From: Isoetes taiwanensis
Taxonomy: Eukaryota > Streptophyta > Lycopodiopsida > Isoetales > Isoetaceae
NCBI GenBank assembly: GCA_021234155.1
Contig: JAJEKV010000684.1
Coordinates: 53,244 to 117,243, forward strand
Direction of reading: 5' to 3'
DNA length: 64,000 bases
A program made the translations under genes and the position numbers. This document shows, one piece after another, positions 12,041-22,265 of this stretch (position 1 is its first letter; the number at the start of each line of letters is the position of its first letter). The notes beneath the pieces are model-generated. The model had not been told where the DNA came from. It did no database searches and worked only from the letters and a program-made list of their open reading frames with translations.

Positions 12041-12390
12041 TCTTTGAAAATAAAAAGGTAAAGGGAATCTTTTGTTTCTTGATAAAACAATGGAGACCTT
12101 ACAGGAATTGGAGAACCAACTGGAGATTAAGGTCAAACATGTGGAGGTGGAGGCTCAATCATTGGCTATTAGAAGTAAGTATCAATATGTCAACTTTATG
12201 GACAAAAGCGGTTCTCTTTTTTTCTTTAGGGTGTTGAGTCGGATCATTAACAATGGCATTATCTCAATCCAAGATGAGCAGGGTGGTATTATCAAGGTCG
12301 TGAGGAATTCAAAATTTCTTTACTCAAAAGATATGGGAGCTGTTTGATAAGCGTATAACCTGCGGTCAAGATATTGAGCAATTTTTTAGT

Positions 12391-13792
12391 ATGATTTACC
12401 TTGACCCTGGCTCTCCTCCAGTCAATAATGAGGTCCTTGTAGCTATTCCACAAAAACAGAAAATTCTCCTTACCCTGAATTCCATGGCTTCTGGAAAAAG
12501 CCCTGGTCCTGATGGCTTTCCCCCTGAATTCTTTAAGGAATTTTGGGATGTGATGCAAGATGATATTACAACTTTTGTGCAGGGAGCTTGGCAGGCAGAT
12601 AGTTTGCATCCTGCAGTAAATGCTGGTCTAATTGCCTTAGTCCCTAAAGTGGATCAGCCTATGGCCTTCTCTGACTGGAGGCCAATCTCCTTGACCAACA
12701 CCATTTATAAAGTCCTAGCAAAAATATTGGCAAATAGGGTCAAACCTGCTCTGGAAGCTCTCATTAGTCCCCTACAAACTGCCTTTCTATCTGGTAGAAG
12801 CATTCTTGATAATTTTATTGGGGGCTTATGAAGGATTGCATTGGAATAATCTTTCTAAACAGAATTGCATGCTTTTGAAGCTTGATTTTAAAAGGGCTTT
12901 TGATACTATCAATTGGGATTTTCTTGGCAAAGCTATGGAATTTTTGGGTTTTTCTCAGAAGGTAATTGACCTAGTCCTTGCTTTCAACAAGGAAGCCAGA
13001 TCTGCAGTCCTCATCAATGGCTGCCCATCTCCTTTTTTCCCTTGTAAAAGGGGAGTAAGGCAAGGGTGCCCTTTGGCCCCTTACCTCTTCCTGATAGTTG
13101 CTGAGATGGTGACCAAGGTTACATTCAAACTTCAGCAAAATGGGCAAATCAAAGGCCTCCAGATGCCAAATGAAGGTATGCATTTATCTTTGATGCAGTA
13201 TGCTGATGATACTTTTATTTTTTTAGAGGATGATGGGAAAAGCATCTTTGCCTTCCTATCTGCCATGGAGACCTTTGGTAAAGCTTCAGGTGTGCTTTTA
13301 AATAGAGCCAAATGCACTATTCTTCTGGATTCCACTGAAAGTAAAATTGCAGACATAGCAATTTTGGAAAAAGATATGGCTACCAAACTGTTGGGTCTTC
13401 CACTTGCACCAGATATGAGTCTTCATGGTCTTTGGTCTCCCATCATAAACAGGATCAAAAGGAAATTCATGATGTACCCTGCCTCACTTTCACTCGCAGG
13501 AAGGGTGGAAATTGCCAATTCAGTAATTGCCAGCACACACATTTATTTTTCATCTGCAATTGTGGCAGATAAGGCAACTTATGGAGAAATTCAGACTGCT
13601 ATTCGGAAATTCATCTGGCAAGGTGACTATAAAGTTGCGTGGCAGAATCTTATTACTCCAAAAGATTCTGGAGGCCTTGGATGCAAAGATCTCTTCAAAC
13701 AAGCTCAAGCCCTAGCTGCAAAACTGATTTGGCGTGCTCTTGCTTCTTCTTATGATTCCCCTGCTATGGCCTTCATTGGAGTCTTGGATTGA
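12391..13792 (+). pseudogene. LINE ORF2 reverse transcriptase
   Basis: The best-preserved part of the LINE. The first frame (12391-12831) carries the L1 motifs SGKSPGPDGFPPEFFKEFW, SDWRPISLTN, YKVLAKILANR and QTAFLSGRSILDN. A one-frame shift near 12,820 leads into the second (12806-13792), with LKLDFKRAFDTINWDFL, GVRQGCPLAPYLF and the catalytic MQYADDTFIFL (YADD). The shift between the two frames and a stop at 13,790 disable it. The enzyme would copy LINE RNA at a nicked target. Confidence 0.88.
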
Positions 13793-14355
13793 CAAACCAA
13801 ACTGTGGGAAGCAATTCTATCCAACATCGGACTTCGGCTTTTTATCAGCTTACTGGCGGGGGCCCCCCATCTCTTATCATGAGGCGACTTTTTGGGCATG
13901 GAATGAAGCTTCTCATTGTTTCCATGAGATGACCTTCAAAAGGTAAGCTCCAAATTTCATTTCTTTTGGCATCACAATCTATTGCCCCATCAGGCAGGTG
14001 TTTGGCTCTCAAACATCCAAGAAAATACAAAGAATGGAGTGATCTTTGGTTTTAAATCCATTCCGACCTCGGATGCAATGGTAATTGGCTCACTGGAGGG
14101 GAAATGGTGACTAAAATTAGTGACACCGCGGGGGTGAACAAAAGGATCTTCTCTGTCATTTCCGTTCCACGAGTAAGTGGGAAGACTCATTAGCTCCTAT
14201 CTCATGGAGTTGTGAGGGAAAGAGAAATTATAGTGTCTCGAATTTACAAATTGATCATTCAACCTTCGATCTCAAAGGTCACCACAAAATGGGGCTTTTT
14301 TTCAGTTGGGGAGGCGATTAAAGTGATTCTTGATGGTTGGCGGGGCCTATTGTGC

Positions 14356-14640
14356 AAAAAAAAAAAAAAAAAGATTCTCTTATTTAGATGGTTACTGCTG
14401 AACCAGAGTCTGTCCACAAATGACAGAATAGCAAAGTATAAAGCTGCTTATTCCAACACCTGCCCTTTGGGCTGTCAACTTCCAGAGTCTAACTTGCATG
14501 TCTTTCAATGTCCTCGTCTTTTGCCCTTTTGGACTTGGGCAAGAAAACTTTGTATGGCCACTCCTGGTTCCTCTTCTCAGGAATTCTTTGTCTTTCTGAA
14601 CTTCCCGCCTTTTGTGGCACTCTGAGAACTCTGGCCCTTT
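14356..14640 (+). pseudogene. LINE ORF2 C-terminal zf-RVT-like domain
   Basis: After a run of about 17 A (14357-14373), which itself is a likely frameshift site, the frame reads LLFRWLLLNQSLSTNDRI, then CPLGCQLPESNLHVFQC. This is the plant 'zf-RVT' pattern CxxC...E...H(L/V)F..C that follows reverse transcriptase in L1 elements. It then shifts into a longer frame (to 15200) that keeps only weak similarity. Confidence 0.7.
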
Positions 14641-15507
14641 GGTCCATCTCGAAGCACCGAAACCGAATCCTTCATGATCAAAAAGTTTTTAACCTTAATT
14701 GGATTAAGGCTTGTTTTCAGTCCCTGCTGGTTGAGACTGCTATTGCTCATAAAAGATGCAAGGGCTCAGCATATGACAGAAATTGGGATTCTCTTGGGAA
14801 TTACCATGGTTTTTATGCTTTTTTCAAATTAACACTTTCGATCTTTGATATTCACATTGGTGAATTTTGTGGTGAGCACTATGATATGGTTATTCCCCCT
14901 TCCCGTGGAAGATACGATCCGAAGCCGACCTTTGTGCAATGGACAAGGGGGGGAGATCAAAGCCAAGATGATTCACTTGAAAGCTTGACATCACGGGCTC
15001 CGGATAGCTTTGGGGTCATTCGGAATATGAAGATCTCACGGTGGTGGAATGATCTCGAAGATCTACTTTGCTGCAAAATGGGAGGAGCACTTGGCGTCAC
15101 CTACGAAATCATCTTTGGAGTTCATGGTCCCACACCCTCTCGGATCTTGATGAGCTTGAGGCGGTATTTCATATTGTCGATTCGATCCATTGGAGTTTGA
15201 TTTGGGCTATGAATAGAGAACCAGTGGTTTGATTACTGTTTTTAAACTATTTCTGGCACTTGATATTTTTCTTTGATCAGCTGGTACAGCTTATTTTGTT
15301 TTTTCCAGTCCCTTCTTGGGATAAGTAAGCATTGCAAAGGTTTGTTTTTTCCTTTGTAATTGCTGTAAATATTCATGTAATCTCTTTTTGCATGTAATAT
15401 CAAAACTGCCTTAAAAAAAAAAAAAAATTATAGTTTGCTCCATTCCTTTTGAGGTAGATTCCTCTTCTATCGACCAGTTAGTTGTTTCATAGGACCCATC
15501 CTAGGAA

Positions 15508-16512
15508 TGCCACGGTTCTATTGCTTGGATGGGGACACCCTTCTTCGTATCACCTATTTATACCGCCTCCTTTCTCATTTCCAGTCATCGGCGTTCTCTT
15601 GAGCTCTTTTGCATTCTTTTCTTCTGACCTCCACAACTTTCTCGCCCCCTCTCCCTTTGTCATATCTGCGTTGTTTTTTCGGTCAGTCTTGTATTTGCTT
15701 CTAATTCTATGTTGTGGCCCAATGGCCTCTATTTCTTTGCTTTATCTCATTTTTCTCGGCACGCCCCCAAGATAGTATTTTTATTTATTCTCGTCGACGT
15801 GGCACTGTAGCCTCTGATGCATACCTTTCATTTCATTCTTTCTCGGTGTGATGATGTAGCCTCCGAGGCATAATTCTTTTTCATTTTTCGGGTATTAACT
15901 GTAGCCTCAGGGCGGCACTAATCAGTTCGGCGATAGTTATTCCATGAGGCGGTTCCCGATTGGTCGGCTGTTGTTTCTTCCTCGGCGTGGCCCTGGAGCC
16001 TCCGAGTGCTTTTTATATTCTTGATATTTTGGCACATGCCTATGCCTGAAGCTTCTAACCTTCTCATGAGTTATTCTCTCTCTTTTTTTTTTTAGACTTT
16101 CTATTGCAGGTCATTTCTTGTAGTTCTCTAAGTTGTCAATGCCATCATGTTGTACATCAACTCACTTCTTGGCGGATGTATGTTAGCAGCATTCTTCGAG
16201 AGCATTGGCGATCGTTTCTCATTAGGGTTTTCATCGAAAACCCAAAAAGACAGGGTTTTTCATCTCGATGAGAAGGGGTCGCCAGTTTTCTCATCTTTGC
16301 ATGGACATAAAATAACTCATTTTTTATCTTGTATTCCTTAGTTTTGTCATGCTCTCGATGATTGTCTAGTTTTGGAGCGTTCAAATTTTAAGTTTTGTCA
16401 AAGTTCTACCCTGAGTAGGGGAATCAATTTGTGCTCAATGATTTTACAAAGCTCAATGAGAACACCACTTCACTTCGGCCAGTTAGTTGTTTCATAGGAC
16501 CCATCCTAGGAA
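15508..16512 (+). mobile_element. 1-kb unit, possible LTR of the nested element
   Basis: It starts with the same sequence as 3825 and ends with the same 37 bases that precede it at 15471-15507 (CCAGTTAGTTGTTTCATAGG and on). It lacks any coding content beyond 80 codons and contains one copy of the recurrent stem-loop (16207-16283). Position at the end of the block, start with TG and length about 1 kb suit an LTR, but the terminal CA is absent and the matching 5' copy diverges after about 165 bp. Confidence 0.5.
16207..16283 (+). other. Recurrent stem-loop, copy 1
   Basis: Outer arms GGCGATCGTTTCTCAT and ATGAGAAGGGGTCGCC pair at 15 of 16 positions, including two G-T pairs. The inner hairpin GGGTTTTC-ATC-GAAAACCC (16225-16243) is perfect. 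It is followed by the conserved U-rich segment GGGTTTTTCATCT (about 16253-16265). It shares architecture but not outer-stem sequence with the other three copies in this window. Confidence 0.7.
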
Positions 16513-16517
16513 TAGAA

Positions 16518-17015
16518 AAAAAAGTCTGCATCAGGATATGGAGCACTTGTTGGACTCAAAAATAACCTTTGTAATATGGCATCGCATGTTTCTGCAAGTG
16601 GGTTTATGTCATTGAAGGTTATTTCCTTTGCACCATAGAACGTCCAACTTAACATTTTGGTAGACTCTCTAGTTCTAAGAGGAACTATCTTATCAACTTG
16701 AAAAAGCTTGCCTTGTGCAATGTGGTTTGCAATAAACAATTCCATAAATTTCCCAACAACTGATGATGTGAACTACTTTGGGTACCTGAAAATGTGCTCA
16801 GCAGTGATTGCCAAGACACCATGGTAAGATTGTCTATAAAGCTTATAAGCAACATAAATGCTTGTGTTCTTAGCAATCCATGTGACTCCTTGAACATGAT
16901 CCTCATCTCTGTACATGTATACAACATCAAGAATTCCACCTTGAAGAATATGACTCGGCAAGTTATACTGCATTGCAATAATGCTTTTCCAATAACTTTC
17001 AGCTTCATATGGTTT
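16518..17015 (-). pseudogene. 5' part of a split, unrecognised gene
   Basis: Minus-strand frames of protein-like composition run from about 17,015 down to the insertion point at 16,517. The first contains SYWKSIIAMQYNLPSHILQG and WIAKNTSIYVAYKLYRQSY and stops at 16,773. After a one-base shift the second contains VVGKFMELFIANHIAQGKLF and ends at the T-run that touches the insertion. Together with 3485-3824 it would give a protein of roughly 280 residues. I do not recognise the family. The upstream start or upstream exons are not visible. Confidence 0.45.
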
Positions 17016-17983
17016 TAAGTCATTTCAAATTTTCACTTGCTCATTGTGTATATCTTCTTACAAATGATCTGTTCTTCTTGCAAATTCGTCAACTTATTAG
17101 AAAGTAAAACATCACAGGGTACTCGATTTACCACCCAACCGGACCAACTAGAAGAGATGTCACCAAGTCAAGCTACACCGCAAGACTGTATAAGAACAAG
17201 CTCTTTCTAGCCACCAACCACTGATGTTACAGGAACTCCTTCAATGATATGATCAAGCAAGAGACAAGAGAAAATACTAGAAGAGCAAGACTAAGCTCTT
17301 CATCAAGCATAGAAAGAAGCAGATCTGCAGTCAGCTTAGACCCTATGCACCTTTTTGGACATAACTTTTGAACCGTAAGGAATCTATGGACAACCAAGCC
17401 AATATGGAAACTAGACTTCAAGAGCTTTCCAATAAAGTAAGGATCATTGATTTCTGAGCTGTGGTCGTGGAGATATAATGTCTCAAATTTGTCCTTCTGT
17501 TTATATGTAATAACACCTTTTTTTGCCTTTTTGCTTTTAAATAAAGGTCAAGGTTTATTTTTAGCTACTCTCTTTGATAATATCAAGGCTTAGACATACT
17601 GGATGGCTTTTTTACTTGATCATATCAATAAATATTGTTCCATGCAAGGCCACTCCCCCGAGCACCATATTAATTCCTTCCCTTCTCAAGACTGATCGCC
17701 CTCAATCATCTTTCTTGAAGATTTACATCTCTTCTCAAAGACTTCCTTTCTCAAGACTAATCGTTCTCGATTGTCATTATATCTGAAAGGAAACCATCAA
17801 ACCCCCCTTTTCAAAGTTGATATTTAATCAACCTTTGAACACAAGGCATTCACAATCACTGAATTAAGACAAGGCTTTAAATAATCCTTGTAACCATATA
17901 GTTCATCACCTAACACGTATAGTATACAGGGTAAATACTTGTTGAGCCTGAGCCACACCCCCGAGCTGGCATAAAGCCGTAAC
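17016..17983 (-). other. Spacer, then probable gypsy LTR (minus strand)
   Basis: No gene is seen from 17,016 to about 17,500. Below 17,983 the minus strand reads TGTTACGGC directly after a purine tract, the layout of a Ty3/gypsy polypurine tract and LTR start. A related but altered phrase (CCCCCGAGC...TTCCTTCCCTTCTCAAGACTGA) at about 17,657-17,690 suggests a duplicated or second LTR boundary. The lower LTR end was not found. Confidence 0.4.
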
Positions 17984-18000
17984 AATCCTTCCCTTCCTGA
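17984..18000 (-). mobile_element. Putative gypsy polypurine tract
   Basis: On the minus strand CTCAGGAAGGGAAGGAT precedes TGTTACGGC. Its position downstream of the gypsy integrase remnant (18.4-19.9 kb, minus) and its composition fit the primer for plus-strand synthesis. Confidence 0.5.
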
Positions 18001-18029
18001 GATTGAACGTCCGCGTCAATCTTGAGGAA

Positions 18030-18210
18030 AAATTGCTCACCCTAATTCCTTTAAGGATAGTCATTCCAGTTCATTTAGGAATGGCCTCACTTCCTTTAGA
18101 GGTCTTTAGTCTCAATTCCATTAGAGACAATCATTCCAATTTATTTAGGAATGGCCTCAATTCCTTTAGAGGTTTTTCATCCCAGTTCCTTTAGAGGTGG
18201 CCAATTCAGT
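18030..18210. repeat. Imperfect tandem repeat
   Basis: The phrases AATTCCTTTAGAGGT and ATCATTCCAATTTATTTAGG alternate three to four times with small changes. The array lies in the 3' untranslated part of the minus-strand gypsy remnant. Confidence 0.65.
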
Positions 18211-18419
18211 TAGAGGGCTTGATATCTTATGAATAAAGGATTCAGATTATACCAACGTATATGAATCTTTAGATATTTCTTGTTGATAAAGCAATTGCAA
18301 CTTTTTTATTAAAATGGTTCCAAATAGCAAAGATATTAATGTCTGCTAGCTTTGCCTACTATTATAGCAAAGTTTGTTTATTCATCCACAAGTGCATTCT
18401 ATTATTTAAGCTGGTTCCT

Positions 18420-19926
18420 AGAATACCACGCTGCATCAAAAAGTGGATGAAATTTGAACTTAACTAGATATCTTCAATAGGAGGACGTTCGTGTCGCCTT
18501 ATCTTGGTGTGTAAGTGTCTGTTCCGGTTCAAGCACTTCCTCATCATTCTTGATGTTGAAATAATTCGCATGTTCCATTTTCTGCAAGGTCTCAAGACAA
18601 ATTCCACTTCCCTATTGTGTCGTTAATTTGAAATGGATCGTAATACCTAGGAGCCAGTTTTATGTACTTATTACCCATTTTCCGTAGGCATTTCTTAGGA
18701 AGGTGATACTCCAAACCCATTAATCCTTTGTTGCTTCATAAGTTGGTAAATCATTAGCTCTTGGCTCTTTCAGATACGAGTTTTTACTTCTTCAAAAATA
18801 TTTACAAAGTCCGTTGTTACTTCATCTGAAGCTAGCACTTCTCCTCCTAACTTCGTAATTGGAGATTCCAAAGAGTATCTATATACACCACTTCAAAGGG
18901 ATTTCTCTGGATAACCGAATGGATGGTGTTATTATAGGCAAACTCCAGAAGATAAAGATACTTTTCCCATTGACTTTGGCTTTCTGCAACATAGGCTCAG
19001 GACATGTCCTCAATAACACGGCTCACAACCTCAGTATGGCCATCTGTCTAAGGGTGATAGGCTGTGGAGAACTTTAAAGTTGTACCCAGGTTCTTCATGA
19101 GACCATACCAAAATCGATTGCTTGAAAGGCTGTCATGCTCGATTTTCACGAAAGAAAATGAACTTGTTTAGACAACCTGTCTACAATTGTCTAGATCTGG
19201 TCATTCTTATGAGTGTACTTAGGTAATCCTTGGATGAAGTTCATAGTCATGTGCTTCCAAGGTTTCTCAGGAATTGGCAAAGTGTGAACTAACCTGACAT
19301 GATTGCTAGTAGAGGCTTTCGTTTGTTGGCAAACGACGCAAACTTCTACATACTTCTTAACAACCCTCTCAATATTAGGCCAATAAAGATATCTTTTCGC
19401 AATAGCCAAGGTATGTCCGGAATATGGAGGTTCATGACATTATTGTATCATTCTTGACCTGTATGCCATCTTTCTCAATTTGTGCATAGGGAACGACAAA
19501 AGAAGGATCGATTGTTTCTGTATTCTACTTTCATTGTCTACAAGTCGACAATTCCTACTATGGTCATGAATGCGTACTCTACTTAAAGCATCGGCAACTT
19601 AATTTTCCATCCCATTTTTGTACTCAAGATGCAACCCTTCAAATATCTTTATAGTATCAATGAGCTTCAATTGCCGTGCATTGATAATATCTTGAGTTTG
19701 TATATGTTTCAAGCTCTACAGGTCAAAGTGGCAATAAACTTTGATCCCATGAAGAAATGTCTCCATTTCTTTAACGCATGCACCAGAAGAATCAATTATT
19801 TTTCATAAGTGCTATACCCTTCCGATGGTTTTAACATAACCTAATTGATGTCTATCTTGCTTGAGCATGGAGCCAACAGCATTTCCACTAGCATTAAAAT
19901 CAAATTCATCGGCTTCCACATCTTAA
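18420..19926 (-). pseudogene. Ty3/gypsy pol remnant: RNase H, integrase, C-terminus
   Basis: Read on the minus strand from 19,926 down. RNase H traces come first, such as DFDFNASGNAVGSML, QDIINARQLKLIDTIK and VADALSRV. Next is a clean 72-codon frame (19191-19409) with the integrase HHCC end, KKYVEVCVVCQQTK, and then LPIPEKPWKHMTMNFIQGLP. Integrase core pieces FSTAYHP.TDGHTEVVSRV and YLYLLEFAYNNTIHS follow, then KLAPRYYDPFQI of the pol C-terminus. Stops and frameshifts are frequent, so it is dead. The reverse transcriptase, protease and gag that should lie above 19,926 are absent; a different plus-strand sequence begins there. Confidence 0.85.
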
Positions 19927-20928
19927 ACAAAAGGTATATCCCTTACTACTGCACACTCAAAGAAACCCAGGAAGGACCCCAAGGTAGTACAAGAAGAAAC
20001 TGAGGAGATAGATCGAATTCTTGGCATCAAGCTAATTGATGACGATAGAGTCATAACATGCGAGCTAAGTCAAGACTTGCTAGAGACAGTTTTACCTGAG
20101 GGATCTGAATGGTATGTTACTGTGAGTAGGGCAGGCTCAAAGTATGCCGTGGTCCTGCATTCAAGGGAGAACAAAGACGCGGCCTTCACAAAAGTAGGGT
20201 TAATCCTTTCATGCGAGGAGCTTGATGACCAGATTTGTGTCTTCATAATAGAGAAGTCCGTAAAGAAGAATCTCAGCATCTCCAAATACAATGCAAGTAT
20301 AGACAAATTCAGGCCAGATAAGACAACAGATAGTATTACAAAGTATGGCTGGCCCATTCAAGGCTCGCACCATACAGTTCGTTCTATATGTGAAGGAATA
20401 TCGGCAGTCCGGCGAAGTTTGCAGAAGAAACCATCTTCAAGCTTCGATATATCTGGTTTCGGTGGTAGTGGCGGTGCACTTGAGTCAGAAACTTTGGCCC
20501 TAGTACTTTTGCCAAAGCCAGTGAAGAAAACGGATATTGAAAAGAAATCAAGGGTTAATGTTGTAGACAAGCTTCTGAGGTTCAAGCAATGGTATCCACT
20601 TGGTTTGGACATAAGAAAAAGGATAGCCATTGACAAGCTGATAAGATCTCCTAGAGCATCTTTCATATCTAGGATCTTTGATCCCAAAAATGCCCTGAGG
20701 ATACAGAACTCCATGATTGAATTTTCCACCACAGTACCAAATCCAGCTGATGTTCTATATTCTTATCTCAGACCATATCCCAAGTTGCAGCAAGCTAAAA
20801 ATCAATGGATTGAGCTTGGCTATCCGATTTCAAAAAGAAAGAAGCAGGGGGAGAAGGAAGACGAGTCCGACGAGGAAATGATAAAGATGATCAGCCAAGG
20901 TCATCATACAAAGAAGAAGGATGTTTGA
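19927..20928 (+). pseudogene. Unrecognised long ORF, N-terminal part of a decayed locus
   Basis: One uninterrupted frame of 333 codons runs from a stop at 19,924-19,926 to TGA at 20,926. There is no ATG near its start, so the N-terminus is missing or lies in an unseen exon. The sequence is basic at first (HSKKPRKDPKVVQEETEEID). It then forms a globular-looking part (GSEWYVTVSRAGSKYAVVLH, LILSCEELDDQICVFIIEK) and ends in a Lys/Glu-rich tail. After the TGA the same frame continues with EEEEEPHQEEEVKRKGPRFL, so the stop may be a recent lesion. No known domain was recognised. Boundary with the gypsy remnant is abrupt. Confidence 0.5.
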
Positions 20929-20934
20929 GAGGAG

Positions 20935-21239
20935 GAAGAGGAACCGCACCAAGAAGAAGAAGTCAAAAGGAAGGGCCCTCGATTCCTACCACATAATGTT
21001 GGTCCGATCGTGTGTGGGACAAATGGAATGAGGTGTGGAACAAGTGGATAGCGGGGAGAGCTTGTAGGAAAAGAAACGAGAAAGGATCCTTGAAGATTTT
21101 TGATCTGAGACTTGAGGAGTGCACGGGGTTAAGGGAAGAAGAAATTCTCAAAGGTGCTCCGATACCGATAGATAAACGGGTCTTTGTGAAGAAGGTGTCA
21201 AAAAATAAAAGATATAACCATCCTTTCCAGGGCACGTGA
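20935..21239 (+). pseudogene. Middle part of the decayed locus
   Basis: After an in-frame stop the coding-like sequence continues and then shifts frame into 21012-21239. That frame reads VWDKWNEVWNKWIAGR, a Trp-rich amphipathic segment, then a charged region ending KRYNHPFQGT. It is placed here because it directly continues the preceding ORF on the same strand. Function unknown. Confidence 0.35.
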
Positions 21240-22265
21240 AGTCCATGAAAGACCTGCAGTGTCATGAGGAGGCCATCTCAAAGGAACTCTTTGAGATGTC
21301 GGAATAGAAAACCTATATGAACAATGTATCTTGGACATGATGAAAATAACTGATGAAGACCTGCTCAGGTACTGAAAGTGGTCGCATGGATTTATTCAGA
21401 CATATAAATCCAGAAACAAGGAAAAACCAGCCCATCTACCATCAAAGGTTCATGTGGAGCTGAGATGCAGTCGGCAGGGGTTGGACATTTGGGAAGCTGT
21501 ATCGAAAGCTACATGGTGAAGTCATGTCAGGGTTCTCTGGTTGTTGCCACCCAGACTATTCCAAAGACAGCTTCATTATTTGTGGTGGGCTGTTGAACAT
21601 ACCCTCAGGATATAGACTACTACATCTCCATGCTCTCAAATTGTCTCAAGCGGACCAATCAAGAAGAGTACATCACACTTGTATTCTGTCGAACCACAGC
21701 AGAGGAATATCCAAAGATCTTGCGTGCCACCAATTTCGGATAGAGGCCAATGTGAGTGTAATGGCGTCGAGGAATTTGGTAGATGGGGCACCGCTAAGAA
21801 TAGTTATATCACTCATGGCATAACAATGATCACTTACATGATCATAAATAAAAGTAGCGGGATCACGGTTTACGAGGGCACGAGTGGTCTCCAAAAGCTT
21901 CTCGAAGTCGATCACCGAGATTTATAGAGAAGGAGCGCTTTGGATAATTACCACTGGATCGATCACTTACCTCCAACCGACGGAGAGAATTTGTGAGAAG
22001 GAATTAGAGTACAAACAAGTTGGCCCTCAAGGGAGGTGCAATGAACAAGCAACGCATCTCAAGCTCTAACTTGGCTTTCACCGTGGACTCATTTTTACCC
22101 AATGGAGGCTTGGTCTGTGACTACTTTGTCAATGGTAGGGTTGGGCATGAAGCTCTAGTCAATGGCAGAAAAGTTCAAAGCTATGTGACCACTGAGCAGC
22201 AGAAAGAATCTTTGGAGCTGTATTATCCATGTCGAGAAGCATCATCTGACATATCAAGGAAAGCA
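21240..22265 (+). other. Degenerate interior of the same locus
   Basis: Short frames on both strands, none above 107 codons. Fragments such as SFLPNGGLVCDYFVNGRVGH and TTEQQKESLELYYP on the plus strand look coding-derived but are broken by stops. No recognisable domain. Confidence 0.3.

Larger units (their letters stand above)
9005..15437 (+). mobile_element. L1-type LINE with 11-bp target-site duplication
   Basis: ATTATAGTTTG at 9005-9015 is repeated at 15427-15437, right after a poly(A) run (about 15413-15427). The retrotransposon between them is therefore 9016-15426, about 6.4 kb. In order it holds ORF1-like pieces, a Cys/His knuckle, endonuclease remnants, a reverse transcriptase with YADD, and a C-terminal zinc-finger-like domain, which is the plant L1 order. 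It is non-functional: stops and frameshifts interrupt every ORF. It inserted into the T-rich unit described above. The 5' end lies only a few bases before an ATG, so the 5' untranslated region is either very short or missing. Confidence 0.88.
3820..16517. mobile_element. 12.7-kb nested insertion flanked by TAGAA
   Basis: TAGAA at 3820-3824 and again at 16513-16517 flanks the whole block, and the minus-strand open frames on the two sides look like parts of one gene. The block starts TGCCACGGTTCTATTGC (3825) and ends CATAGGACCCATCCTAGGAA (16512). The same end sequence also occurs at 15471-15507, immediately followed at 15508 by another copy of the start sequence. The block is therefore two head-to-tail units: a long one (3825-15507, into which the LINE at 9016-15426 later inserted) and a short one (15508-16512). 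An LTR retrotransposon with a deleted or rearranged LTR is the likeliest explanation. No gag or pol of its own is visible. Confidence 0.55.

Noticed and set aside
20358-20732. A 124-codon minus-strand frame
   Set aside because: It is the shadow of the longer plus-strand frame at 19927-20928.
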